Position numbers and translations under genes: made by a program | Part shown: one piece after another, positions 7,880 to 16,753 of the stretch | Numbering within the stretch: the stretch's first letter is position 1 | Layout of the letters: each line of letters starts with the position of its first letter | Notes under the pieces: model-generated | The model's input: only the letters and a program-made list of their open reading frames with translations | Databases searched by the model: none | What the model was told of the DNA's origin: nothing | Assembly: GCA_964493325.1 (NCBI GenBank) | Contig: CAZBMD010000003.1 | Span: forward strand, 65,619-129,618 | Direction: 5' to 3' | Length of the DNA: 64,000 nucleotides | Source: CAZBMD01 sp964493325 | GTDB lineage: Bacteria > Babelota > Babeliae > Babelales > RVW-14

Positions 7880-9217
7880 TTACTCAATCATTTTATTTTG
7901 ATCAACTGTTTTCTTAAATTTTGTACCGATAATGCCTGCCATAACAGACCAAACAGCAATCAGCCCTAGAGCTAGGCCACCGGTCAAAGAAACAAAGGTT
8001 CCAACCCAATCGTTTGCGGTAGCTCCAGCTGCTTTTGCAAAGCGGAGCCCAAACATGTCAATCCATGCTTTTGATTTGTACTTAATATTGCGTGAGGTTG
8101 GAATGTAGAGCACCTCTTTTGCTGGTTGATTGAGTGCGTAATTAAGTGCTTTTGCAATAAGCATAACGCAGAATATTGATCCAAGGGTAGGATAGAAAAG
8201 GTACCCAAGGATTGAAAGCCCAAGAAGTATTGGATATGAAATAAGACAAAAACGAATGCCGAATATGCGCTGAAAGAAGGAGGTTCCAACAAGGCCAAAT
8301 AGACAAGCAATAATTTGTACGCAGAAGGCGAAGTTAAAGAGGAACCGATTGACCATGCCAGGGTCTGAATATGTTTGAGAGACCAACAGATTCATCTGAA
8401 AGCCCATCATGGTTGATATAATTTCTTGAAAGCAAATAAGGCCAAAGATTCCTGCAACATACGGTTGGGTGAACAAAAGCTTGAGTCCATCAAAAAACCC
8501 AATAATAGCTTCTGGTTGCGTTATTTTATCTTGTCCAGAGCGATCTTGATAGCCTGCAAGTTGTTTTTTATCAACAGAGCGTTCAAGAATGAAGACGATT
8601 AAGCCAACAAGAAAGAACGTTAGGACGCACACTAGGATAATAAAAGGGGCTGTTTGGGCATAGCGCGTGGTGTCGTAGGACAAGATGTTACCCCAAATGG
8701 TGAATAACAGGCCGCCAAATTGTGTTCCAAAAATAATAAGCCCATACCCTTTCTTTGCCGACTCTGGTGTTGTTACATCATTGATGAACGACCAATAAAG
8801 CGATAGCATCAGAGAAATAAAGCTTTCTGCATACAGATACAGTATCCAGCCAAGCCATCGAGATGGATCCACGGTTGGATTTGCAAGGCCAATTGTTGGA
8901 TGATACAAAAAGTACACAAGGGCAAGGCCGATAGCCCCATAAAATGTTATAAAGAGATAGATTAATTTTTCTTTAGAAACAATGTCCACCAGCTTGGAAT
9001 ACATAAGTACCAAGGGGAAAAAGAGAATGAGTGAAGCTATCTTTGCTTTTGGGATATATGTTGATCCGACTATGTTTATAAAAATGCTATCTTTAAGTGT
9101 CTTGAGAGGCCACCAGGCGCCAATAAGGAAGAAGAAACCGGTTGCTAAAAGACTAAACTTTTTTAAATCTTCTTTGCTGAGATCGCCCCATAGGATGCGA
9201 ACAATTTTATGATACAT
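7880..9217 (-). CDS. ATP/ADP translocase (nucleotide transporter, Tlc/NTT family), paralogue 2
   Basis: 445 residues and clearly paralogous to the gene downstream: WGDLSKEDLKKFSLL, PLKTLKDSIFINIVG, AKEVLYIPTSRNIKYKSKA. It has the same 11-12 span layout. It lies upstream of paralogue 1 on the same strand with 213 bases between, so the two may be transcribed separately. In known intracellular bacteria paralogues often divide the work (ATP/ADP exchange, GTP/UTP uptake, NAD), so two copies imply dependence on host nucleotides. That division is inferred, not seen. The region before the ATG has only a weak ribosome-binding site. Confidence 0.92.
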   Translation of the reverse strand: MYHKIVRILWGDLSKEDLKKFSLLATGFFFLIGAWWPLKTLKDSIFINIVGSTYIPKAKIASLILFFPLVLMYSKLVDIVSKEKLIYLFITFYGAIGLALVYFLYHPTIGLANPTVDPSRWLGWILYLYAESFISLMLSLYWSFINDVTTPESAKKGYGLIIFGTQFGGLLFTIWGNILSYDTTRYAQTAPFIILVCVLTFFLVGLIVFILERSVDKKQLAGYQDRSGQDKITQPEAIIGFFDGLKLLFTQPYVAGIFGLICFQEIISTMMGFQMNLLVSQTYSDPGMVNRFLFNFAFCVQIIACLFGLVGTSFFQRIFGIRFCLISYPILLGLSILGYLFYPTLGSIFCVMLIAKALNYALNQPAKEVLYIPTSRNIKYKSKAWIDMFGLRFAKAAGATANDWVGTFVSLTGGLALGLIAVWSVMAGIIGTKFKKTVDQNKMIE

Positions 9218-9305
9218 AGTAAAAAAAATTCCCTAAAAGTGTATAAAAAATAAAAAGCTTTTACCGAACATTTACCGTATTCAACAAAAATAAAAAAATT
9301 TGTCT

Positions 9306-9494
9306 GTGTCTGAGAGCAGACACGATGAATTTTAGCATACAATGGTTCGGAAAAGCTTTATAAAAAGGACTACATAATCCTACCAGAAGATGGATAATAG
9401 TCAATTGGCCTCTCTTGACTTAACTACTGCTCGTGATAACGTTATCCGATACAGAGGAGATCGCACGAAGAGTGCACATCTTTGCCATGTGCAA
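9306..9494 (+). promoter_or_regulatory. Leader of the glycan operon with three palindromic sites
   Basis: The 292 bases between the divergent translocase and rfbF genes hold three symmetrical sequences. One is GTGTCTG-AGAG-CAGACAC (9306-9323). The second is the perfect 12-mer GATAACGTTATC (9435-9446). The third is GTGCACAT-n7-ATGTGCAA (9472-9494, one mismatch), close to the rfbF start. A possible -10 hexamer TACAAT lies at 9338-9343. They may be operators or leader hairpins; no regulator can be named. Confidence 0.4.
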
Positions 9495-9509
9495 CAAAGG
9501 AGATTGGTA

Positions 9510-10382
9510 ATGAAAAATTTCTCTATTCCCGTTGTTATTCTTGCAGGAGGTCTTGGAACTCGTTTACGAGAAGAGACCGAATTTAGACCAAAACCAATGG
9601 TGCCTGTTGGTGGAAAACCTATTCTTTGGCACATCATGAAAATCTATGCTCACTACGGTTTTAATCGATTCATCGTCTGCTTGGGCTACAAGGGGGAAAT
9701 GATCAAGGAGTATTTTTTGAACTATCATATTGATGGTGCAGATTTTACTATCAACACCAAAACTGGTGCAATTACCGAGCACAATGTGAACGAAGATGAG
9801 TGGGAAATAACCCTTGTTGATACTGGTCAGGATTGCTTAACCGGTGGTCGTGTTGCACGCATTGCAAAATATATAGATACTCAAAATTTTTTATTAACCT
9901 ACGGTGACGGCGTTGCGGACGTTAATATTGCGCAAGCAGTTGCGTTTCATCAGGCCCATAATAAGCTTGTGACGGTAACAGGTGTTAATCCCCCATCGCG
10001 ATTTGGCAACCTTGAGCTCAAAGGAGACGCTATAACCGCATTTTCGGAAAAAAAGGGTTTAACCGAAGAGTGGGTTAATGGTGGATTTTTTGTCTGCAAG
10101 TCTGAATTTTTAAATTATTTATCGACTGACTCGTCTTGTATTCTTGAGCAAGAGCCGTTGCGCAAGGTTGCAAAAGATGAACAGCTCATGATTTATAAGC
10201 ACCATGGATTCTGGCAGTGTATGGATACCATCCGTGAGCATCAAAAACTGGAAGAGTTGTGGCAGAGCGGAGCTCCGTGGAAAGTGTGGCAAGATCGTGA
10301 CTTTACACCGGCTACCAAAGATCTTGATGGAAGCCTTTTTTGTCATAAAGAAGATGTCTTTGCAGAAAAGGAGAGTTCATGA
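9510..10382 (+). CDS. rfbF: Glucose-1-phosphate cytidylyltransferase
   Basis: Makes CDP-glucose from CTP and glucose 1-phosphate, the entry step to CDP-deoxysugars. The N-terminus has the nucleotidyltransferase signature LAGGLGTRLREET and the lysine-containing FRPKPMVPVGGKPILWHIM. GDGVADVN carries a metal-binding Asp, and NGGFFVC follows later. 290 residues is normal for the family. The ATG at 9510 is chosen because AAAGGAGATTGGTA precedes it and the protein then starts just before the conserved IPVVILAGG; an in-frame ATG at 9390 would add 40 unrelated residues. It is the first gene of the glycan cluster and overlaps rfbG by 4 bases (ATGA), so the two are probably translationally coupled. Confidence 0.93.
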   Translation: MKNFSIPVVILAGGLGTRLREETEFRPKPMVPVGGKPILWHIMKIYAHYGFNRFIVCLGYKGEMIKEYFLNYHIDGADFTINTKTGAITEHNVNEDEWEITLVDTGQDCLTGGRVARIAKYIDTQNFLLTYGDGVADVNIAQAVAFHQAHNKLVTVTGVNPPSRFGNLELKGDAITAFSEKKGLTEEWVNGGFFVCKSEFLNYLSTDSSCILEQEPLRKVAKDEQLMIYKHHGFWQCMDTIREHQKLEELWQSGAPWKVWQDRDFTPATKDLDGSLFCHKEDVFAEKESS

Positions 10383-11437
10383 CCGTTGCAACTTCACTTA
10401 AGCCAGGATTTTGGAAAAATAGATCCGTTTTTGTTACCGGCGCCACAGGGCTTTTGGGGCCATGGCTCATTGCTGAATTGATCAATCAAGAGGCTCAGGT
10501 TTTTGCATTAGTGCGTGATGTGATTCCCAATTCTCTTTTCTTTTTGCCCGATATTGCGGGAAAGGTTAATATCATTTACGGTGACCTTGATAATTTTAAT
10601 CTGCTCCAGCGGGTGCTCAATGAGTACGCGATTGAGTCTGTTTTCCATTTGGGAGCACAAGCCATTGTCGGCGTTGCTAATCGGTCTCCTATTTCTACGT
10701 TCAAGTCCAATATAGAAGGGACGTGGAATCTGCTCGAAAGTTGTAGACTTTCTCCCTGGGTGCGCCGTGTTGTGGTTGCGTCGAGTGATAAGGCTTATGG
10801 CGCGCAAGAAAATTTGCCCTACACAGAAGAGTCGCCATTACAGGGTCGCTATCCTTACGATGCTTCAAAGAGTTGCGCTGACCTTATTGCTCAGTCATAT
10901 TTTCACACCTACAAGTTGCCGGTGTGTGTGACTCGATGTGGTAATTTTTTTGGAGGTGGAGATCTTCATTACAACCGCATTATTCCGGGGACTATTCAGG
11001 CTGTGCTGCAGCAACAAGCGCCGATCATTCGATCAAACGGAAAATTTATTAGAGACTATATTTATGTAAAAGACGTGGTAGATGCGTATTTGACGCTTGC
11101 CGAAAAAATGGATGATGCTTCAGTTGTTGGCGAGTGTTTTAATTTTAGCACCGATAAACCGTTTGCTGTGGTTGAAATTGTAGATGAAATTCTTGATCTG
11201 ATGCAGGCATCGCATCTTGTTCCAATCGTACAAAATAATACCAGTAACGAAATTCCTGCTCAGCATTTATCTTCCGCAAAAGCAGAAAAAATGCTTGGAT
11301 GGAAAGCCCGCTATGGTGTTAAGAATGGTCTTATTGAGACTATCGCTTGGTACCGTAACTTTTTTGCAGCATCAAGCTCGACCAAAAATATTCAGCCAGC
11401 TCGTGCTCAGATGATGCAAGGAGGCATCGGGCTATGA
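10379..11437 (+). CDS. rfbG: CDP-glucose 4,6-dehydratase
   Basis: Extended short-chain dehydrogenase of 352 residues, the usual length for RfbG. Rossmann motif GATGLLG near the N-terminus, VVASSDKAYG with the catalytic Ser/Asp region, and YDASK supplying the YxxxK catalytic pair. It converts CDP-glucose to CDP-4-keto-6-deoxyglucose. The start overlaps the rfbF stop, and the end overlaps the following GT2 start (ATGA), so three genes form a tight translational unit. The 4-keto product is the branch point for 3,6-dideoxy or branched sugars. No RfbH-type 3-dehydrase is seen in this window, which matters for guessing the final sugar. Confidence 0.92.
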   Translation: MTVATSLKPGFWKNRSVFVTGATGLLGPWLIAELINQEAQVFALVRDVIPNSLFFLPDIAGKVNIIYGDLDNFNLLQRVLNEYAIESVFHLGAQAIVGVANRSPISTFKSNIEGTWNLLESCRLSPWVRRVVVASSDKAYGAQENLPYTEESPLQGRYPYDASKSCADLIAQSYFHTYKLPVCVTRCGNFFGGGDLHYNRIIPGTIQAVLQQQAPIIRSNGKFIRDYIYVKDVVDAYLTLAEKMDDASVVGECFNFSTDKPFAVVEIVDEILDLMQASHLVPIVQNNTSNEIPAQHLSSAKAEKMLGWKARYGVKNGLIETIAWYRNFFAASSSTKNIQPARAQMMQGGIGL

Positions 11438-12372
11438 AAAAGATATCGATTATTGTTGCCTGCTACAACGAGGCAAGTAACCTGCGTGAAATGCATCAGC
11501 GTGTTTCGGCGGTTATGAAAAATATGCCGACATACGATTATGAACTGGTGCTTATTGATAACGCGAGTACCGACAACTCGCGTATTATTTTTGATGAGCT
11601 TACAGAGCAGGATGACAAGGTTCATGTTCTTTTGATGTCGCGTAATTTTGGGTCTAATCAGCCAAGCCTTTTTGCTGGTATGACTTATGCTCACGGTGAT
11701 TGTACCATTGCAATCGACGGTGATTTGCAAGATCCTCCTGAGCTGATTCCCCAATTTGTAAAAAAATGGGAAGAAGGGTTTGATGTTGTTTACGGTATCC
11801 GAAAAAAGCGTAAAGGCAGCATTCTTCGTCGGATTGGCTACACTTGTTTCTACCGTCTATTCAGATGGCTTTCTTACCTTGATATCCCGCTTGATGCCGG
11901 AGATACCTGCCTGATTGATCGCAAAGTTTTGAATATCATTACCAAGCTTCCCGAAAAAGATCTTTATATTCGCGGCTTGCGTACATGGGCTGGGTTTCGA
12001 CAAACGGGTATTGAATATACGCGTGAGGACAGAGCTGGTGGAAAATCGAGCAACAGTTTTTTTGCCAATTTTTCTTGGGTCAAAAAAGCAATTGTTAATT
12101 TTTCGTACAAGCCTCTTGAATTTATTTCTCGCCTGGCAGCTGGAGCTGTCGTTGTCACCATTATTGCTGCCATGGTGTATTTGTATCTGCATTTTAAGCA
12201 TGGATCCCCGCAAGGATTTTCAACGCTCTTAATGGTGATGTTTATTTTTGGAACCATTCAGTTGCTGGCGCTCAGTGTCATTGGCGAGTATTTGATTCGT
12301 ATTTTTCAAGAGGTCAAGGGACGACCTACATATTTAATTAGCGAGGTTCTCCATAAAGGGCCAAAAAATTAA
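11434..12372 (+). CDS. Polyprenyl-phosphate glycosyltransferase, GT2 family (DPM1/GtrB-like)
   Basis: 312 residues. GT-A fold start ISIIVACYNEASNL, the donor-binding IDGDLQDPPE, and a C-terminal pair of membrane spans (about 235-255 and 268-290) ending in a cytosolic tail. This is the layout of GtrB/ArnC-type enzymes, which put a sugar on undecaprenyl phosphate. Such lipid-linked sugars are used on the outer face by GT-C transferases, and one is encoded at 16754-18436. The gene has AAGGAGG before its ATG and overlaps rfbG by 4 bases. The sugar is unknown; a product of the neighbouring CDP-sugar genes is possible, though GT2s of this type more often use UDP-sugars. Confidence 0.88.
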   Translation: MKKISIIVACYNEASNLREMHQRVSAVMKNMPTYDYELVLIDNASTDNSRIIFDELTEQDDKVHVLLMSRNFGSNQPSLFAGMTYAHGDCTIAIDGDLQDPPELIPQFVKKWEEGFDVVYGIRKKRKGSILRRIGYTCFYRLFRWLSYLDIPLDAGDTCLIDRKVLNIITKLPEKDLYIRGLRTWAGFRQTGIEYTREDRAGGKSSNSFFANFSWVKKAIVNFSYKPLEFISRLAAGAVVVTIIAAMVYLYLHFKHGSPQGFSTLLMVMFIFGTIQLLALSVIGEYLIRIFQEVKGRPTYLISEVLHKGPKN

Positions 12373-12384
12373 AAGGAGAGCAGT

Positions 12385-13380
12385 ATGAAGACGTATCTAG
12401 TTACTGGGGGAACTGGATTTATAGGATCAAATCTGATACGTAAACTTCTTTCACCTCGACATCTTATCCACGTTTTTGTTTCGCCAAATGATGATTTGTG
12501 GCGCATCAAAGATATCGTACACAATATAATTGTTCACTATATTGATTTGACAAATTTGACTGCTGTTTCGGCAGCTGTTATGTCGATCAAGCCAGAAGTT
12601 ATTTTTCACCTTGCATCGTTTGGCGGTATGCCTGACGAAACTAGCCAAGAGACAATTTTTAAAGTTAATTTTTACGCATCCATGAATTTATTTAATGCCT
12701 GCAAAAAAGCAAATTTTGATTGCTTTATTAACGCTGGTAGTTCTTCTGAATATGGAAAAAAAGATGTTCCCATGAGCGAAGATTTGGTTCTTGAGCCGAT
12801 CAGTGATTATGCTGTTGCGAAGGCTGCTTTCACACAATTCTTGTTTAAAGAAGCAATGTCAAACAAGTTACCGGTCTACACAATAAGGCCGTTTTCTGTA
12901 TACGGTGATCGCGAATTACAATCGCGCTTGATTCCAACCATTTTATTAAACTTAATTGTGCACAAACAGCTTCAACTTTCGTCGCCACATTTTGTGCGGG
13001 ATTATATTTATATTGATGATATGGTTAACGCTTTACTGGCTCTTGAAAATAAAAAACCACGTGAGGCTTTTGTTTTTAATGCAGGGACTGGCGTTCAATC
13101 AACAATACAAGACGTTATTGAAGCAATTCAAACGTGGTGGCCAGAAGAAATTGCAGTTATTTGGGGCAAGCATGTACCTCGTCCGTGGGAGCCAACGCAC
13201 TGGGCTGCAGATATTTCGCGCAGTAAAGAAATTTTACAGTGGAAGCCTCAATATTCTCTGACTGATGGGCTTGCCCGTGCAATGAAGTGGTTCCAGCAAA
13301 ATTCTCATCTGTATACTGAAAGGCAAATGCATCATGCAAAACCAAAACCAGACAACATTGTGCAGTCAGCAGCTTACTGA
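12385..13380 (+). CDS. NAD(P)-dependent epimerase/dehydratase family protein, probably a CDP-sugar reductase or epimerase
   Basis: Extended SDR of 331 residues. GGTGFIGSN Rossmann motif, NAGSSSEYG, and Tyr142/Lys146 of a YxxxK pair (YAVAK). AAAAGGAG precedes the ATG. Its position directly after rfbF-rfbG-GT2 suggests it acts on CDP-4-keto-6-deoxyglucose or a derivative, comparable to paratose/abequose synthases or tyvelose epimerase, but the substrate cannot be read from the sequence. The 3' end overlaps the transketolase N-subunit gene by 47 bases in another frame. Confidence 0.8.
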   Translation: MKTYLVTGGTGFIGSNLIRKLLSPRHLIHVFVSPNDDLWRIKDIVHNIIVHYIDLTNLTAVSAAVMSIKPEVIFHLASFGGMPDETSQETIFKVNFYASMNLFNACKKANFDCFINAGSSSEYGKKDVPMSEDLVLEPISDYAVAKAAFTQFLFKEAMSNKLPVYTIRPFSVYGDRELQSRLIPTILLNLIVHKQLQLSSPHFVRDYIYIDDMVNALLALENKKPREAFVFNAGTGVQSTIQDVIEAIQTWWPEEIAVIWGKHVPRPWEPTHWAADISRSKEILQWKPQYSLTDGLARAMKWFQQNSHLYTERQMHHAKPKPDNIVQSAAY

Positions 13381-14173
13381 GCATTTGCACGCACAGGCCA
13401 AGCAAGTGCGTTCTTCTATTGTGACGATGCTTACACAAGCAAAAAGCTCCCACTTGGGATGTTGTTTTTCAATTGCTGATATTTTGACTGTTTTGTACAA
13501 TTGCTTTCTTAATCGTGATCTTATTGTTCAGCAGGCTCCGGACAGAGATTATTTTATTTTGAGTAAGGGTCACAGTGCTGCAGCTTTGTATGCAACGCTT
13601 GCTTCAGTGAATATTATTCCTGCCGAAATTTTAAAATCGTATTACGCGGATGGCGGTGTTCTTGGCGGACATCCTATGAAGGGGTCATTGCCAGGTGTTG
13701 AGTCGAGTACCGGTTCGTTGGGGCATGGACTTTCTATGGGGGTTGGTCTTGCGTATGCTGCAAAAGTAGACGGGCTTAAAAACAAGATTTATGTGCTTGT
13801 TGGCGATGGAGAAAGTCAGGAGGGTTCGATGTGGGAGGCAATTATGATGGCCGCCCGATTTAAACTTAATAACCTTGTGCTCATTGTTGACTACAACAAT
13901 TTGCAAGGACTTGATGCAACCGATGACTTGGTACCTGGAACATGGCAGGATAAGTTTGCAGCGTTTGGGTGGAACGTGACATCAATTGATGGACACAATG
14001 TTGGCGAAATATTTACTGCATTTTCTCATGTTGGAAAAACAGATAAACCTGATGTGATTATCGCTCACACAACCAAAGGTCGAGGTGTTACTTTTATTGA
14101 AAATAAAATTGAGTGGCATTATAAATCATTTTCTGCCGATCAGTATATTCAAGCTCAAAAGGAGCTTTGCTAA
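13334..14173 (+). CDS. Transketolase-like protein, N-terminal (thiamine diphosphate) subunit
   Basis: 279 residues covering only the PP domain of transketolase. KSSHLGCCFSIADIL corresponds to the substrate-binding N-terminus, SKGHSAAALYA carries conserved His, and GDGESQEGSMWEA...DYNN is the GDG-x-N thiamine diphosphate/Mg motif. With the next gene it makes a split transketolase that would move a two-carbon ketol group. It begins inside the 3' end of the epimerase gene (47-base overlap), so it belongs to the same operon. Inside a deoxysugar cluster, such pairs are more likely to serve unusual sugar building than the pentose phosphate pathway, though a housekeeping role for a reduced genome cannot be excluded. 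Confidence 0.88.
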   Translation: MQNQNQTTLCSQQLTEHLHAQAKQVRSSIVTMLTQAKSSHLGCCFSIADILTVLYNCFLNRDLIVQQAPDRDYFILSKGHSAAALYATLASVNIIPAEILKSYYADGGVLGGHPMKGSLPGVESSTGSLGHGLSMGVGLAYAAKVDGLKNKIYVLVGDGESQEGSMWEAIMMAARFKLNNLVLIVDYNNLQGLDATDDLVPGTWQDKFAAFGWNVTSIDGHNVGEIFTAFSHVGKTDKPDVIIAHTTKGRGVTFIENKIEWHYKSFSADQYIQAQKELC

Positions 14174-14175
14174 TC

Positions 14176-15153
14176 ATGCGCACTATTTTAATAAATTATT
14201 TAATTGAGTTGGCTGCACAAGATCCACTTGTCTACTTGGTTGTAGGAGATGTAGGGTTTTCGGTTGTTGAAAAATTTCAGGAGCGGTTTCCAGAGCGCTT
14301 CATCAACGCAGGTGTGGCTGAGCAAAATATGATTGGGTATGCGGCTGGCCTTGCCATGGCTGGCAAAAAAGTATACGTCTACTCCATTGTACCATTTGCC
14401 TGCATGCGCTGTTTTGAGCAGATTCGCATTGATGTGTGTTACCAAAATTTGTCAGTTACTATTGTTGGTAATGGCGGTGGATTTTCGTATGGGCAGGCTG
14501 GTGTGACGCATCATGCGCTTGAAGATGTTGCAATCATGCGTGCGTTACCCGGGATGACGGTGATTGCACCAGGCTGTAAGCGAGAGCTGCAGGAGATGAT
14601 GCCTGTAATTACACAGCATCAAGGACCAATGTATCTGCGCCTTGCAACGAGTGATGAACTGTGCGCTTACCCAGACAATATAAACCTGCAGATTGGCAAA
14701 GCCGTTGAAATTATTCCTCACGATGAAATTTTATTTATTGCCACCGGCAATGCGCTCGATCTTGGTTATCAGGTGGTCAAACAACTTGAACTGCTTGGTG
14801 TGGATGCGGGACTTGTCAGCATGCCAACCATCAAGCCGCTTGATGTTGAATTTTTTGTGCAGCGCAAAAACAGGTGTAAAGCCATTTTTACGCTCGAAGA
14901 GCACAGTGTGATTGGTGGGCTTGGTGATGCTGTTGGTCGTCTGCTTGCAGAGCTAGACGGCGAAAAAATTGCATTTCAAGCATTTGGTATACAAGATTTT
15001 TATTTTCACGAAGTTGGATCGCGCACCTACCTTAAAGAAAAATCAGGGTTGACGTGGCAAGCGATTCTGCCTCAGGTGATCAAAAAACTTGACGGGATTA
15101 ACCTAACGCGTGCGCATGTTGTTCCCAAGGGGCTGTATCATGTTGCAGAATAA
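14176..15153 (+). CDS. Transketolase-like protein, C-terminal subunit
   Basis: 325 residues with the pyrimidine-binding and C-terminal domains. GVAEQNMIGYAAGLA contains the catalytic Glu that activates thiamine diphosphate, and YGQAGVTHHALEDVA is the conserved loop. The ATG at 14176 is preferred over the TTG at 14167 because AAGGAG at 14159-14164 is spaced correctly only for the ATG. It forms a heteromer with the preceding gene, whose stop is a few bases upstream. The 3' end overlaps the UDP-glucuronate decarboxylase start by 14 bases. Confidence 0.88.
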   Translation: MRTILINYLIELAAQDPLVYLVVGDVGFSVVEKFQERFPERFINAGVAEQNMIGYAAGLAMAGKKVYVYSIVPFACMRCFEQIRIDVCYQNLSVTIVGNGGGFSYGQAGVTHHALEDVAIMRALPGMTVIAPGCKRELQEMMPVITQHQGPMYLRLATSDELCAYPDNINLQIGKAVEIIPHDEILFIATGNALDLGYQVVKQLELLGVDAGLVSMPTIKPLDVEFFVQRKNRCKAIFTLEEHSVIGGLGDAVGRLLAELDGEKIAFQAFGIQDFYFHEVGSRTYLKEKSGLTWQAILPQVIKKLDGINLTRAHVVPKGLYHVAE

Positions 15154-16099
15154 CAATGTCGCACAGCAAAAAAAGATTTTGGTAACCGGTGGTGCAGGAT
15201 TCTTGGGCAGTAACTTGTGCGCGCACTTGTTGCAGCAAGGACACGAGGTTGTGGCGCTTGATAACTTTTATACGGGCAGGATTCAAAATATTGAGCCGCT
15301 CAAAAAGAATTCAAAATTTTCAGTTATCGACCATGATGTTATTAAGCCAATTGAGCTTGGTGTTGATTGGATTTTTAATTTAGCGTGTCCAGCATCACCA
15401 CCGCATTATCAAAAAGATCCAATTTTTACTACCAAGACCAGTGTGCTTGGTGCGCTGAATATGCTCGAACTTGCCGAAAAAAATAAAGCACGAATTTTGC
15501 AAGCGTCAACCAGCGAAGTTTATGGTGATCCAGAGGTGCATCCTCAACCAGAATCATACAAGGGGGCGGTTAATCCGATTGGCATCAGGGCGTGCTATGA
15601 TGAAGGCAAGCGATGTGCCGAATCGCTCTTTTTTGATTATCACCGCACGCGTGGAACCGATATAAAAGTTATTCGTATTTTTAATACCTACGGTCCGAAT
15701 ATGGATCCAGAAGACGGGCGTGTGGTCAGCAATTTTATTTTACAGGCGCTCAAAGGTGAGCCGATTACCATGTATGGTGATGGGTTACAAACACGCTCTT
15801 TTTGCTATGTTGATGATCTTATTTCCGGGATTGTTGCCATGATGGAATCACCATCATCATTTGTCGGTCCGGTGAACCTTGGCAACGATCAAGAATTCAC
15901 GTTGCTTGAACTTGCGCATCAGATTATTGAGCTGACGGGCAGTTCTTCAAAAATTATGTTTAAGCCGCTGCCGGCTGATGATCCTACGCGGCGCAAACCC
16001 GATATTTCACTTGCGAACAAAGTTTTATCTTGGCAGCCGCAGATTTCTTTGTATGATGGGCTGCAGAAAACGATAGAATATTTTGCGAAATTAATGTAG
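15140..16099 (+). CDS. UDP-glucuronate decarboxylase (UDP-xylose synthase)
   Basis: 319 residues. GGAGFLGSN Rossmann motif; the highly characteristic ACPASPPHYQKDP of UXS enzymes; STSEVYGDPEVHPQPE; and Tyr/Lys in YDEGKR. It decarboxylates UDP-glucuronate to UDP-xylose. Its substrate would come from the UDP-glucose dehydrogenase encoded at 30180, so the route is split across the window. The ATG at 15140 has AAGGGG 8 bases upstream and gives the usual length; an upstream in-frame ATG lies at 15110. A hairpin terminator begins in the stop codon region, so this gene ends the first part of the glycan operon. Confidence 0.9.
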   Translation: MLQNNNVAQQKKILVTGGAGFLGSNLCAHLLQQGHEVVALDNFYTGRIQNIEPLKKNSKFSVIDHDVIKPIELGVDWIFNLACPASPPHYQKDPIFTTKTSVLGALNMLELAEKNKARILQASTSEVYGDPEVHPQPESYKGAVNPIGIRACYDEGKRCAESLFFDYHRTRGTDIKVIRIFNTYGPNMDPEDGRVVSNFILQALKGEPITMYGDGLQTRSFCYVDDLISGIVAMMESPSSFVGPVNLGNDQEFTLLELAHQIIELTGSSSKIMFKPLPADDPTRRKPDISLANKVLSWQPQISLYDGLQKTIEYFAKLM

Positions 16100-16122
16100 C
16101 AATTTGCGTTGCTACTCTTTTT
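16096..16122. terminator. Compact bidirectional terminator
   Basis: GTAGCAA-TTTGCG-TTGCTAC followed by TCTTTTTCTT. The hairpin includes the stop codon of the UXS gene and the stop codon of the convergent gene at 16112, so both reading frames end inside it. Confidence 0.65.
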
Positions 16123-16585
16123 CTTCGATTATCGACTCTATAAACTCACCTGGAATTTGGGCAAAGTTTGTTATGTGAAACATACTAAGAAGAAGCCTTT
16201 TCCCCTCTAAAAAAAATTTAGGGTCGTTTTGAATTTTCTGTGCAAATCTAGCGGCACATTTGTTTTCAGTTTCCTGATCTGCATCTCTGAAAGAGGGCGT
16301 TGTTTTTTTGCAGTATGTTTGAAGTATTTTATACCATTCGATAAAAAAACGAGCATGACTTATTGGTGCATATTTATCAGGGTCTAAAGAGTGTTTATAT
16401 GCTTGTTCTCCAAATGAGTTCATCCAATCTTGATAGGCGTTAAGAGCCTCTTTGTATGCTTTTTCATTGTTAGCATCATGAGCAGAGGTTTCCAGATGCT
16501 CTAGGCAAACACTATCGTACCAAAGCGCCGCTTGGCAGTGGTGACTAAAAATTATCGCAACCATCAATAACATGTATTTCTTCAT
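16112..16585 (-). CDS. Small secreted protein of unknown function
   Basis: 157 residues from the ATG at 16585, which follows GAGAAAGGATG and gives a signal peptide MKKYMLLMVAIIFSHHCQA. An upstream in-frame start at 16669 would bury it. The mature part is Lys/Glu-rich, mostly helical and contains CLEHLE, a WMNSFGEQAY stretch and AARFAQKIQNDPKFFLEGKR. No known domain recognised. It is the only minus-strand gene inside the glycan cluster and separates the nucleotide-sugar genes from the transferase block, so it looks like an insertion of an accessory gene. Confidence 0.65.
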   Translation of the reverse strand: MKKYMLLMVAIIFSHHCQAALWYDSVCLEHLETSAHDANNEKAYKEALNAYQDWMNSFGEQAYKHSLDPDKYAPISHARFFIEWYKILQTYCKKTTPSFRDADQETENKCAARFAQKIQNDPKFFLEGKRLLLSMFHITNFAQIPGEFIESIIEEKE

Positions 16586-16753
16586 TACATCCTTTCTCAC
16601 AAGAGAGATTTTTATAAAAAATAGATTGAAAAAAAATCCCGCATCACTACATTTAAAGAGATGCAACAATGAAATCCTAGATCAAACGATCAAACTTTGC
16701 AAATCATCACAAAGAGTCATCGTAGAACTGTTATTCATAATCCATGAGGAGCA

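Noticed and set aside
9390..9509. N-terminal extension of the cytidylyltransferase
   Set aside because: The 40 extra residues have no family similarity, while a strong ribosome-binding site precedes the ATG at 9510. The stretch is leader DNA.
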